NCBI RefSeq assembly: GCF_963668215.1
Contig: NZ_OY764190.1
Span: 4,216,001 to 4,280,000 of the forward strand
DNA: 64,000 nt
Reading direction: 5' to 3'
Source: an uncultured Desulfosarcina sp.
GTDB taxonomy: Bacteria > Desulfobacterota > Desulfobacteria > Desulfobacterales > Desulfosarcinaceae
The notes beneath the pieces are model-generated. The model ran no database searches. It was not told where the DNA came from and saw nothing but the letters and a program-made list of their open reading frames with translations. A program made the translations under genes and the position numbers. Position 1 is the stretch's first letter. Each line of letters begins with the position of its first letter. This document shows positions 25,286-34,758 of this stretch, in pieces.

Positions 25286-26980
25286 ATGATCATCGGGCTG
25301 GACGTTGGCGGTACCCATACGGATGTGGTCCTTCTCGGGCAGGAGGGGCTGGTGCGACAGATCAAAGTGCCCACCAACCCGGCGGATCTGTTCGCCACCG
25401 TGCTTACGGGCCTGGAACAGATTACCGAAGGCATCGATCCCGATCAGATTCGCCGGGCGGTACTGTCCACCACCCTGGCCACCAACCGTGTCGTGCAGCA
25501 GCGGATTCCGGAAGTGGGCATGATTGTTTCCGCCGGGCCGGGAATGGACCCCGAACTGTTCCGCACGGGCAATCAGTACTTTCCCGTGGCCGGTGCCATC
25601 GACCACCGGGGGCGCGAAGTGGCCCCCATCGATGCCGATCAGGTGCGTGCGGTGGCCGAGGAGATGAAGAGTAACGGCATCCGTCACGTGGGCGTGGTCT
25701 CCAAGTTCTCCACCCGCAATCCGTCGCACGAGCTGACCATCGGCGAGCAGATCGGCGACCAGTTCGAAAAGGTGTTCCTGGGGCATCGCGTTGCCGGCCT
25801 GCTCAATTTCCCGCGGCGCATTGCCACGACTTTCTTGAATGCGGCCATCTATCCCATCCACAAGGAATTTTTCGAAGCCGTCCTCAAATCGCTGGCTCAG
25901 AAAGGGCTTAAGGTGCCCATCCGCATTCTGAAGCCCGATGGCGGCAATATGCGTTTCGAAGCCTCCATCGACCATCCGGCCCAGACCATCCTTTCCGGTC
26001 CGGCGGCCAGCGTAATGGGGTCGGTGGCCTTTGCTCCCAAGGATGAAGAGTGCCTGGTGCTGGATATCGGCGGCACCACCACGGACATGGCGGTGCTGGT
26101 TAACGGCGTGCCGCTGCTGGATCCGCTGGGGATCAGCATCGGCGACCACAAGACCCTGATCCGCTCGCTGGATACGATTTCCATCGGCATCGGCGGCGAC
26201 AGCGCCGTACGGGTCGTGGACGGGCGGATTCAGATCGGCCCCGAGCGTCTGGGCGTGGCCATGGCTTACGGCGGGCCGGTGCCGACGCCTACGGACGCCA
26301 TTTTCTTGCTGGGACTCGGCCAAAATGGCGACCTGGACAAGGCGAAAGAAGGAATGCAGACGATCGCAGATGCCCTGGGAACTGACGTCCAGGATGCCGC
26401 CGAACGGATTTACGAACAGGCCTGCCGGACTATCCTGGAGGAAGCCGAGCGCATGATCGCGCGCATCAATGCCAAACCGGTCTATACGGTCCACGAGCTT
26501 TGGGAAGGCAGCCGCCTGCAACCCCGCTATATTCTGGTGCTGGGCGGACCGGCCCCCTGGTTCGCCAAAGGGCTGGAGCGCTTCAGTGAAAACCGGGTCA
26601 AGGTGGTTCCCCGCTGGACGGTGGCCAATGCCATCGGCGCGGGCCTGGCCCGCACCACCTGTGAGGTGACCCTGTTTGCCGATACGGAGCGGGAAATCGC
26701 AGCCGCGCCTGAAGAGAACTTTACCGAGAAGATTCCTTCGAACTACAGCCAGGATGATGCCGTGAACGCCGCCCTCGATCTGTTGCGCCGCAAGGCCATC
26801 GCCAGGGGCGCCAACCCCGATTATCTGGAACTGGAAGTCGTCGAGGCGATGTCCTTCAACATGGTGCGGGGTTTTTACACCACCGGGAAGAATATCCGGG
26901 TGACGGCCCAGGTCAAGCCGGGGCTGATTCACGGTTACGATCCGGTCTCCGAGAAGTTTACGGACAATCGTTTTGTGTGA
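25286..26980 (+). CDS. Hydantoinase/oxoprolinase-family ATPase-fold protein (HyuA-like)
   Basis: A 564-residue protein with the hydantoinase A/5-oxoprolinase fold. The N-terminal strand MIIGLDVGGTHTDVVLLGQE is the phosphate-1-type motif, and CLVLDIGGTTTDMAVLVNGV the second. IRRAVLSTTLATNRVVQQRI and ILSGPAASVMGSVAFAPKDE are family marks. ATP-driven hydrolysis of 5-oxoproline, hydantoin or related rings is the family reaction. Here the protein is shorter than classic HyuA (about 690 residues) and no HyuB partner is adjacent, so the substrate is open. AGGA precedes the ATG. Three genes in the same orientation follow (HDAC-like, epmA), but the first is separated by a heptad repeat array. Confidence 0.85.
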   Translation: MIIGLDVGGTHTDVVLLGQEGLVRQIKVPTNPADLFATVLTGLEQITEGIDPDQIRRAVLSTTLATNRVVQQRIPEVGMIVSAGPGMDPELFRTGNQYFPVAGAIDHRGREVAPIDADQVRAVAEEMKSNGIRHVGVVSKFSTRNPSHELTIGEQIGDQFEKVFLGHRVAGLLNFPRRIATTFLNAAIYPIHKEFFEAVLKSLAQKGLKVPIRILKPDGGNMRFEASIDHPAQTILSGPAASVMGSVAFAPKDEECLVLDIGGTTTDMAVLVNGVPLLDPLGISIGDHKTLIRSLDTISIGIGGDSAVRVVDGRIQIGPERLGVAMAYGGPVPTPTDAIFLLGLGQNGDLDKAKEGMQTIADALGTDVQDAAERIYEQACRTILEEAERMIARINAKPVYTVHELWEGSRLQPRYILVLGGPAPWFAKGLERFSENRVKVVPRWTVANAIGAGLARTTCEVTLFADTEREIAAAPEENFTEKIPSNYSQDDAVNAALDLLRRKAIARGANPDYLELEVVEAMSFNMVRGFYTTGKNIRVTAQVKPGLIHGYDPVSEKFTDNRFV

Positions 26981-26997
26981 GAAATGGCCGAGGGCCG

Positions 26998-27074
26998 GTG
27001 AACTGTGAACTGTGAACGGTGAACGGTGAACGGTGAACAGTGATCAGTGATCAGTGAACGGAGAATTGTGAACG
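26998..27074. repeat. Array of eleven GTGAACN-type heptads
   Basis: Reading from 26998 the sequence splits into eleven 7-mers: GTGAACT twice, GTGAACG three times, GTGAACA, GTGATCA twice, GTGAACG, GAGAATT and GTGAACG. It starts 17 bases after the hyuA-like stop. Only one orientation is present, so this may be a solo arm of the elements described at 42.7 and 44.9-47.5 kb. Confidence 0.9.
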
Positions 27075-27116
27075 GAAAGACCCCTTAACCCATAAACCAA
27101 CATTCCAGGACCCGCT

Positions 27117-28442
27117 ATGCTGCGCGCCAAAAATAAAATCGGACTGGTCTTTTTCCCCGCTTTCGACTGGGCCATCAGCCCCACCCACCCGGAACGGGAA
27201 GAACGGCTGCTTTACACCCAGGACCAGGTGTTCGAAGAGGGCATCCTCGATATTGAGGGTATCGTCGAATACAAACCCGACCTGGTGACCAAAAAAGACG
27301 TGCAGCGGGTCCATTTCTGTGTCCCGGACCTGTGGGCCGTCATGACCGAGTCCCATTTCATCAGCGCCGGCGGGGCCAAGACCGTCGCCATGGCGGTGAT
27401 GGACAAGAAGGTGCAAAGCGGCTTCGCCCTGGTGCGTCCGCCGGGCCATCATTCCAACCGCGTGGTTCATGGCGCCAGGGGGTTTTGCAACGTCAACATC
27501 GAAGCGATCATGATCGAGTACATCCGCCAGGCTTACGGCGTCAGGCGGGTGGCCATCGTCGATACGGATTGCCACCACGGCGACGGCACCCAGGACATCT
27601 ACTGGCACGACCCGGACACCCTTTTTATCTCCATCCACCAGGATGGCCGCACGCTGTATCCCGGATCGGGCTTCCTCAGCGAACTGGGCGGGCCCAATGC
27701 GGCGGGCACCACGATCAACATCCCGCTGCCGCCCAATACTTCCGAAGAGGGGATTCTGTATGCCATTCGCGAAGTGGTGCTGCCCATCCTGAACGACTTC
27801 CAGCCGGAAGTCATCGTCAATTCCGCCGGGCAGGACAACCACTACTCGGACCCCATCACCAATATGAATTTCTCGGCCCAGGGCTACGCCCGTCTCACCG
27901 ATATGCTCAAGCCCGACATCGCGGTGCTGGAGGGCGGCTACGCCATCGAAGGCGCGCTGCCCTATGTGAATGCCGGCATCATCCTGGCCATGGCCGGTAT
28001 GGATTTCAGCCATCTCAAAGAGCCCGATTACAACCCGGCCCGGGTTCGCCAGACGCCGGAGGTGACCCGCTGGGTGGAAAAAACCTGCGACAAGGTGCTG
28101 GAAAACTGGCAGCAGCGCCGCTATCTGGGAGAGATGTACCGGGCGGATCATACTTACATCGACCGGGACCGCAATATCTATTACGATACGGACAACATCC
28201 ACGAGCGTCAGAAGGAAACGGTGCGGGTCTGCGACAACTGCGGCGGTGCCCTGAGAATTGACTCCTCGGCGCGGGGGAAAAAGCATATATTGGCCGTTCA
28301 CATTCCCCGCAACGCCTGTGCGGCCTGCCAGGGCCAGGGCCGGGAATGGTACGAGGACGCCGACGTCGCCGCCTATGACAAGGTTTATCTCCAGGATCGA
28401 TCCCGGGATGTGATCAAGGAGAAAAGCCAGACGCCAAAATGA
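27117..28442 (+). CDS. Histone-deacetylase-family amidohydrolase with C-terminal zinc ribbon
   Basis: A 441-residue enzyme of the arginase/HDAC fold. Active-site elements are visible: LVRPPGHHSNRVVHGARGFC (His111-His112), VAIVDTDCHHGDGTQ (metal ligands Asp149, Asp151, His153), VNSAGQDNHYSDPI (ligand Asp) and AVLEGGYAIEGALPYV (Gly-Gly-Tyr). Bacterial members deacetylate polyamines, acetoin-related proteins or other acylamides. Beyond the catalytic domain (ends near 330), residues about 373-415 add VCDNCGGALRI and NACAACQGQGRE. This pair of CxxC motifs, like a zinc ribbon, is not part of the standard HDAC fold and may bind nucleic acid or a protein partner (inference). CAGGA precedes the start. 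Confidence 0.9.
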   Translation: MLRAKNKIGLVFFPAFDWAISPTHPEREERLLYTQDQVFEEGILDIEGIVEYKPDLVTKKDVQRVHFCVPDLWAVMTESHFISAGGAKTVAMAVMDKKVQSGFALVRPPGHHSNRVVHGARGFCNVNIEAIMIEYIRQAYGVRRVAIVDTDCHHGDGTQDIYWHDPDTLFISIHQDGRTLYPGSGFLSELGGPNAAGTTINIPLPPNTSEEGILYAIREVVLPILNDFQPEVIVNSAGQDNHYSDPITNMNFSAQGYARLTDMLKPDIAVLEGGYAIEGALPYVNAGIILAMAGMDFSHLKEPDYNPARVRQTPEVTRWVEKTCDKVLENWQQRRYLGEMYRADHTYIDRDRNIYYDTDNIHERQKETVRVCDNCGGALRIDSSARGKKHILAVHIPRNACAACQGQGREWYEDADVAAYDKVYLQDRSRDVIKEKSQTPK

Positions 28443-28495
28443 CGCCTGCCCCGTCAAACGAGCAGCAAAGACGCGGCGTATCCAGCTAAAGCCCC

Positions 28496-29416
28496 ATGGC
28501 CCTTTGCCGACAAACCACCATCCAATCCAACCTCCATCTGCGGGCCCGCGTGATCGACGCCGTACGGGCATTTTTTGTTCGCGATGATTTTCTGGAGGTT
28601 GAAACGCCCATACGGATTCCCGCCCCGGCGCCGGAAGCTCACATCGATGCCCAGGAATCGGGGGACTGGTTCCTGCACACCTCGCCGGAGTTGTGCATGA
28701 AACGATTGCTGGCCGCCGGTTATCAGCGGATTTTCCAAATCTGCCGCTGCTTCCGCAAAGACGAACGCGGCGGCCGTCATCTGCCGGAAATGACCCTGCT
28801 GGAATGGTATGCCACGGGTTGGGATTATTCGGACCTGATGCGGCAGTGCGAGGCGTTGATCGGTTTTGTGCTTGCTCGCCTGGATCGCGGTTCCCGATTG
28901 GTTTTCCGGGGTCGGGCCGTGGATCTCTCTTCTCCCTGGGAGCGTCTCACCGTGGATGCCGCCTTCCGGCGTTTCGGGGGCATGACCGCCCGTCAGGCGT
29001 TGGAACGGGATTGTTTCGACGAGATCATGGGCATCGATATCGAACCGCAGCTCGGTCTGGAAAGGCCGGTGTTTCTCTACGATTACCCGGCCGCCTGCGG
29101 TGCCCTGGCGCGGCGTAAACCTGAGGATCCGTCGGTTGCCGAACGGTTCGAACTGTACATTGCCGGGCTGGAATTGTGCAACGCCTTCAGCGAACTGACC
29201 GACGCGACAGAGCAGCGTGAGCGCTTTGCCGCCGAAAACCGTGCCCGCGAAAGGCTGGGGCGCAGGGCCTATCCCCCCGCCGAACCGTTTTTACGGGACC
29301 TTGCGTGCATGCCGCCGGCCGCCGGCAATGCCCTGGGACTGGATCGGCTGGTGATGCTGCTTGCCGATGCATCCTCCATCGACGAGGTTGTGGCGTATAC
29401 GCCGGAAGAGTTGTAA
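28496..29416 (+). CDS. epmA: Elongation factor P--beta-lysine ligase
   Basis: A 306-residue class II LysRS-like enzyme lacking the anticodon-binding domain, as in EpmA (PoxA/GenX/YjeA). It attaches (R)-beta-lysine to a conserved lysine of EF-P. Motif 2 is RIFQICRCFRKDERGGRHLP followed by EMTLLEWYATGWDY. Motif 3 is MPPAAGNALGLDRLVMLLAD. The start MALCRQTTIQSNLHLRARVI enters the catalytic core directly. The EpmB aminomutase normally needed is not recognisable next to it; the KamA-like protein at 14754 is a different, tandem type. No efp gene is in the window. A strong hairpin with flanking A/T tracts follows the stop at 29526. Confidence 0.93.
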   Translation: MALCRQTTIQSNLHLRARVIDAVRAFFVRDDFLEVETPIRIPAPAPEAHIDAQESGDWFLHTSPELCMKRLLAAGYQRIFQICRCFRKDERGGRHLPEMTLLEWYATGWDYSDLMRQCEALIGFVLARLDRGSRLVFRGRAVDLSSPWERLTVDAAFRRFGGMTARQALERDCFDEIMGIDIEPQLGLERPVFLYDYPAACGALARRKPEDPSVAERFELYIAGLELCNAFSELTDATEQRERFAAENRARERLGRRAYPPAEPFLRDLACMPPAAGNALGLDRLVMLLADASSIDEVVAYTPEEL

Positions 29417-29525
29417 TCGTTTTATAGATAACCCAATCCGATTATAACGCTTGGCCCAAAGAAAATGATCGGATTATAACGCCGGTAATTTGAACAATAA
29501 ATTTGTTTCAAGTTCCAATAGAAAT

Positions 29526-29557
29526 AAAAATGCAGGCCTTTTCAGGCCTGCATTTTT
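29526..29557. terminator. Bidirectional rho-independent terminator
   Basis: AAAAATGCAGGCCT and AGGCCTGCATTTTT form a 14-bp stem around a TTTC loop. The stem's A- and T-tracts allow termination in both directions, serving epmA from the left and the AbrB-like gene at 29609 from the right. Confidence 0.9.
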
Positions 29558-29608
29558 ATTTCCAGGAAGCCGAAAACAGATCCTGAAATCCGAATCGCTC
29601 GGTTCAGT

Positions 29609-29938
29609 TTAGATCTTTCTCAAAGATATTCCCGCTTTTGTTTTGCGGACGACGAACGTGTCGCCACCCTTGAATCCCATTTCATCGATCAATACTTTTG
29701 GAATCACCACGCTGCCGGTTTTTCTGATCTGCACTTCCTTGCTCACATCGGCTTTGGCTTTACCGCGTCCGGTCTTGACCTCAGGAACTTTGCCGGCATT
29801 CATATAGGCATCGAGCAGATGGGACTTAAACTGTGCCGCGGTGTTGAACTTGAAGGTTTTCATGATCTCGGTTTGATGTTTTCCACTTTCGACCATTTTG
29901 ATTAGTTTGTCTCCATCAACTTTCTTTTTCGCCGGCAT
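29609..29938 (-). CDS. SpoVT/AbrB-like DNA-binding protein with N-terminal helical domain
   Basis: A 109-residue basic protein. The C-terminal 45 residues, VQIRKTGSVVIPKVLIDEMG then FKGGDTFVVRKTKAG, form the swapped-hairpin AbrB/MazE fold. The N-terminal part, KVDGDKLIKMVESGKHQTEI and MKTFKFNTAAQFKSHLLDAY, resembles a helix-turn-helix. No toxin gene lies beside it, so this is more likely a stand-alone regulator than an antitoxin. AAAGGAG precedes the ATG. The long AT-rich region upstream (29939-30332) is probably its promoter. Confidence 0.78.
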   Translation of the reverse strand: MPAKKKVDGDKLIKMVESGKHQTEIMKTFKFNTAAQFKSHLLDAYMNAGKVPEVKTGRGKAKADVSKEVQIRKTGSVVIPKVLIDEMGFKGGDTFVVRKTKAGISLRKI

Positions 29939-30332
29939 TTGTGTCTCCTTTTTAAATAAATAAATGATGAATGAAAAATGTGTTCCTCCATTATTAACAC
30001 TATGAAAAAAAAATCAAGGAATAACTTAAAAATAGATAAGTTGATTTTCGATTGTATCCATTTGATATTGGATTGGTCCAAAAACAAAATATAAAAATAG
30101 AAATTTTGTTGTCTGTAATCGATCATCGATAAACAGCCATTTCAAATTTATTGGAACTAAAAAATCATCTTTTATTTCATTTTTCAAATGCAGGAAAAAA
30201 GGAATTGCAATATTCGCAGTCCGCTTTTTGTCGTACCATGAAACAAACAACTACGACAATATTGACATGCTACGACGGGTGTGACACAGTGCGGGCCGTT
30301 GGTTCAAACCCCACAGGGGATCGAGGAGGCCC
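29939..30332. other. AT-rich 394-base intergenic region
   Basis: It lies between the divergent AbrB-like gene and the sigma-54 activator. It is markedly AT-rich compared with flanking genes, with A-tracts such as ATGAAAAAAAAATCAAGG. It probably holds both promoters and AbrB-type binding sites. Short reading frames here lack ribosome sites and I do not call a gene. Confidence 0.5.
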
Positions 30333-32480
30333 ATGCAATCCGATCATTGCAGCCTGGAGACCATGTCCTACCGGGCGATTGTCGATGCCATTCCGGATAT
30401 GATCATCCGCATCGGACGCGACCATGTGTTCCGCAGTTTCGAAGGCCAGGTGAGTGAACTCTACCTGCCGGCGGAAGAATACCTGGGCAAACGCATCGAG
30501 GATGTCATGCCCGAATCCACCGCGTCCCGTTTCGTCTTTACACTCGAATCGGCTTTTGAAAGCGGTCTGGTGCAATCCATCGACTACTCGCTCATCTTTG
30601 CTCAGAAGAACTGCTTTTACGAAGCCCGACTGGTAAGATGTACTGCCGACGAAGTCATTGCCATTGTCAGGAACGTCACACGAGAAAAGGAAACTGCCGA
30701 GCAGCTCAATGAATACCAGTTTCATCTCGAGCACCAGGTGGAAAAGCGCAGCAAGGATCTTTCGGCCGCCGAAAACCGCTACCGCAATATCTTTCGCCAT
30801 TCCGGGGCGCCGGCGGTGATCGTCGAGCAGGATTTTACCATATCCATGGCCAACCCCAAGTTCGAGGAACTGACCGGATTCTCCTGCCGGGAGATCGAAA
30901 AACGGATGAAATGGACCGACTTCGTCCATCCCAGTGACCGCAAGATGGTCACCCGGTACCATTTTGCCAGACGGTCCGAGGAAAGCGCCGCGCCCGCCGA
31001 ATACGAATGCCGGATACTCGATCGCAACCAGCTGGTGAAATTTACCTTTATCAAGGTCGGGATGCTGGGCGAGACCGGACGCAGCATCACTTCGATTATC
31101 GACATCACCCGCCTGAAACAAACCGAACTGGAACTGCGGGACCGGGAAACGCGCTACAGCGCCATCCTGGAGGGCTACGAAGGGTTCGTCTATTTTATCG
31201 ACCGGGACTACCGCATCCGCTTCATGAACGAAAACCTGATCCGAAGCATCGGCGAAGATGCCACGGGCCGGCCCTGCTACGAAGCCCTTCACGGAAGATC
31301 GTCACCCTGTGTGTGGTGCGTGGCCGAGCAGGTTTTCGAAGGCCGGCGGGTCCGCTTCGAGATGAAGAACCCCAAGGACAAGCGCTGGTACTACAGCATC
31401 AACGTGCCGGTGCAGCTGTCGGACCGCTCGGTCTACTGCCAGGCCATGATCGCCGATATCGACGAGCGCAAGCGCATGGAGGAGGCCCTGCGCGACAGCG
31501 AAGCCCACCTTCGCGAGGAGAATATCCGTCTGCGCAGCACCATCGAGGAAAGGCAGCGCTTCGGCGATATCGTGGGCAGGAGCCCTGCCATGCAGGAGAT
31601 CTATGAATTGATGCTCATGGCCGCCGCGTCGGATACCAATATCATCCTGTACGGCGAGTCGGGCACCGGCAAGGAACTCGTTGCCCGGGCCGTCCACAGC
31701 ATGAGCGCCCGGCAGGACCGCGCCTTTGTTCCGGTCAATTGCGGCGCCATTCCCGAGAATCTCCTGGAAAGCGAGTTCTTCGGCCATAAAAAAGGCGCCT
31801 TTACCGGTGCCGATGCGGACAAGCAGGGGCTGCTGGACGAGGCCGACAAAGGCTGCCTGTTTCTCGACGAGATCGGGGAGATCAAGCCGGATCTCCAGGT
31901 GAAGCTGCTCCGGGCCATCGAAGGCGGCGGGTATACGCCCGTGGGCGGTAGCCGGGTGCGAAAGCCCGATTTTCGCATCATTGCGGCCACCAGCCGGAAC
32001 CTGACCGAACTGGTCAAGACGGGAAAGATGCGCAGCGACTTTTTTTACCGGGTACACGTGATCCCCATCCATCTGCCTCCGTTGAGAAAACGCAAGGAGG
32101 ACATCCCGCTGCTGGTCGATCATTTCTTAAAGGCCTACGACCGCAAGATCCGGCCGACCCTGACCAACAGAATCATGGATACCCTGATGAACTACGACTG
32201 GCCGGGCAATGTCCGCGAACTTCAGAACGTGATGTACCGGTTCGTGACCCTCAAACGGCTGGATCTTGCCGGCAGCACGTCCCTCCCACCCGTTGAACCG
32301 CCGGAGGAAACGGCTGTCAACGGTGCCATGGCCCTGCCCGAGGCCGTGGCGGCCTTTGAAAAACGCCACATCACCGCTGCACTGGCCGAACATCGCTGGA
32401 ACCGGACCCGGACCGCCAATGCCCTGGGCGTTGGCCTGCGGACCCTCCAAAGAAAGATGAAAACCCACGGAATCGGCTGA
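30333..32480 (+). CDS. PAS-domain sigma-54-dependent transcriptional activator
   Basis: A 715-residue bacterial enhancer-binding protein. Three PAS-type sensor regions (about residues 8-115, 145-255 and 275-385) precede the AAA+ domain. The third contains RSSPCVWCVAEQVFEG, a CxxC that may bind metal or sense redox (inference). The AAA+ core has the Walker A LYGESGTGKELVARAV (about residue 440), the sigma-54-contacting loop KKGAFTGADADKQ (GAFTGA, about 487), and the Walker B GCLFLDEIGEIKPD. The C-terminus is a Fis-type helix-turn-helix, HRWNRTRTANALGVGLRTLQ. It has no receiver domain, so it senses directly. The ATG follows GAGGAGG. A near-consensus sigma-54 promoter lies 233 bases past its stop and is the obvious target. 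Confidence 0.94.
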   Translation: MQSDHCSLETMSYRAIVDAIPDMIIRIGRDHVFRSFEGQVSELYLPAEEYLGKRIEDVMPESTASRFVFTLESAFESGLVQSIDYSLIFAQKNCFYEARLVRCTADEVIAIVRNVTREKETAEQLNEYQFHLEHQVEKRSKDLSAAENRYRNIFRHSGAPAVIVEQDFTISMANPKFEELTGFSCREIEKRMKWTDFVHPSDRKMVTRYHFARRSEESAAPAEYECRILDRNQLVKFTFIKVGMLGETGRSITSIIDITRLKQTELELRDRETRYSAILEGYEGFVYFIDRDYRIRFMNENLIRSIGEDATGRPCYEALHGRSSPCVWCVAEQVFEGRRVRFEMKNPKDKRWYYSINVPVQLSDRSVYCQAMIADIDERKRMEEALRDSEAHLREENIRLRSTIEERQRFGDIVGRSPAMQEIYELMLMAAASDTNIILYGESGTGKELVARAVHSMSARQDRAFVPVNCGAIPENLLESEFFGHKKGAFTGADADKQGLLDEADKGCLFLDEIGEIKPDLQVKLLRAIEGGGYTPVGGSRVRKPDFRIIAATSRNLTELVKTGKMRSDFFYRVHVIPIHLPPLRKRKEDIPLLVDHFLKAYDRKIRPTLTNRIMDTLMNYDWPGNVRELQNVMYRFVTLKRLDLAGSTSLPPVEPPEETAVNGAMALPEAVAAFEKRHITAALAEHRWNRTRTANALGVGLRTLQRKMKTHGIG

Positions 32481-32712
32481 TTCGCTTCATGTACGCCATA
32501 ATAGGCGCGCACCGCGTCAAATGTGACGTATTATCTAAAAATGATGTGATTAAAACAGGTTAAGCCTGTAATCCGGCCACCCCCGCCAAAAGTGGCATGG
32601 TTGGCCGATGCCGGCAAAGCAGGGGAAAAATGGGTCCAATTCGATGCCCGTCAATTTTTATTCGATGATAAATCAATAAATTATATATTAATATGGCGCT
32701 TTTCCCAGGGTA

Positions 32713-32728
32713 TGGCACGGTCATTGTA
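32713..32728 (+). promoter_or_regulatory. Sigma-54 (-24/-12) promoter
   Basis: TGGCACG, four bases, TTGTA: one change from the consensus TGGCACG-N4-TTGCA, with the GG and TG pairs at correct spacing. It lies 50 bases before the start of the 55-codon gene at 32778. An imperfectly placed but exact CGTCA-N4-TGACG palindrome at 32515-32528, about 190 bases upstream, could be the activator's enhancer site. Confidence 0.82.
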
Positions 32729-32777
32729 GAACCTGAGGTAGAGTTCGAAAAAACTATCGCTATCTCAGGAGGAAACC

Positions 32778-32945
32778 ATGATTGCACCGAGAGTCGCCAC
32801 ACCATACGATCAGAATCCGGCAAGAATCGCCCTGGTATTGAAAGACCGTCGTAAACAGGCCAAAAAGAAAAATCCCACGATGTATCGGGTGCTGATTTCC
32901 TTCAGCCTGGTGGCCTTGTACGCGGCGCATTATTTTGTCGGTTAG
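32778..32945 (+). CDS. Small single-pass membrane protein (55 residues)
   Basis: This short gene starts MIAPRVATPYDQNPARIALV and ends in YRVLISFSLVALYAAHYFVG, a single hydrophobic helix reaching the C-terminus. The middle (LKDRRKQAKKKNP) is strongly basic, giving an N-in topology. The ribosome site CAGGAGGAAACC is among the best in the window. It lies just downstream of the sigma-54 promoter at 32713, so it should be switched on by the neighbouring activator. I recognise no family. Small tail-anchored membrane peptides of this kind often regulate a membrane enzyme or transporter (inference). Confidence 0.75.
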   Translation: MIAPRVATPYDQNPARIALVLKDRRKQAKKKNPTMYRVLISFSLVALYAAHYFVG

Positions 32946-33000
32946 ATTCGGCAAGCACGGTTGCCTTCGGTTCCGTTTATTTTTGGTGCTTTGATGCTTA

Positions 33001-33048
33001 TGTTGTCTTGGTAATGCCCGGAGACGGGCGGACCACGTCAAGACAACA
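33001..33048. other. Nested inverted repeat between two small genes
   Basis: An exact 10-bp outer stem, TGTTGTCTTG and CAAGACAACA, encloses an inner GCCCG-GAGA-CGGGC stem-loop. It lies in the 137-base gap between the two small genes and would fold in their shared transcript. No U-tract follows. Confidence 0.65.
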
Positions 33049-33082
33049 ACCGATCACCAAATAGGGAACCGGGAGGTGAACC

Positions 33083-33226
33083 ATGAGCCGAACGACTGAA
33101 AAAGATACCAAAAGCTGTTATCTATACTGTCAATCCGCATACGATGCGTGCATGCGCAGCAAAGAGCACGAATCCGTATGCCAGATGAAAAACAACCAGT
33201 GTGTCTGCGGATGTAAAATCCCATAG
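33083..33226 (+). CDS. Small cysteine-rich protein (47 residues)
   Basis: The product begins MSRTTEKDTKSCYLYCQSAY and contains seven cysteines in 33 residues. The pattern is Cys12, Cys16, Cys23, Cys33, Cys40, Cys42 and Cys44, ending NNQCVCGCKIP. There is no signal peptide, so the cysteines probably bind metal or an iron-sulfur cluster in the cytosol rather than form disulfides (inference). An excellent site, GGGAGGTGAACC, precedes the ATG. It follows the membrane-peptide gene in the likely sigma-54 transcript and is followed by a clear terminator at 33302. I know no family for it. Confidence 0.72.
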   Translation: MSRTTEKDTKSCYLYCQSAYDACMRSKEHESVCQMKNNQCVCGCKIP

Positions 33227-33301
33227 GTTTCTTCCATCGGCAAATGGCGATGGATGACTTCGATTAGAATGCCACCTGCCAGATCCATCCACACAACGTA
33301 T

Positions 33302-33336
33302 AATGGGGGTGCCGTAATTCCGGCGCCCCCATTTTT
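33302..33336 (+). terminator. Rho-independent terminator after the small-gene operon
   Basis: GGGGGTGCCG, a short loop (TAATTC) and CGGCGCCCCC pair with one G-T wobble, followed by ATTTTT. It ends the transcript of the two small genes and sits before the convergent aceA. Confidence 0.88.
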
Positions 33337-33368
33337 ATCTGTCGAGTTCTTTCCAGCGCTGGTGCCCG

Positions 33369-34706
<1,338 letters not shown>

Positions 34707-34758
34707 TTCTTCTCCCTCGATAAGCGTGGTTGACTCGGATGGCGACCCGATTAAGGAG

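Noticed and set aside
25262..26932. 556-codon frame opposite the hyuA-like gene
   Set aside because: Shadow of a strongly supported sense gene with phosphate-binding motifs.
27051..28571. 506-codon frame opposite the HDAC-like gene
   Set aside because: Same shadow effect; the sense strand carries intact catalytic motifs.
30026..30250. Small AT-rich frames (74 codons each) upstream of the AbrB-like gene
   Set aside because: They lie in strongly AT-rich non-coding DNA, overlap each other and lack ribosome sites.
30303..30320. GGTTCAAACCCC resembling a tRNA T-arm before the sigma-54 activator
   Set aside because: No acceptor stem, D-arm or anticodon arm can be built around it.
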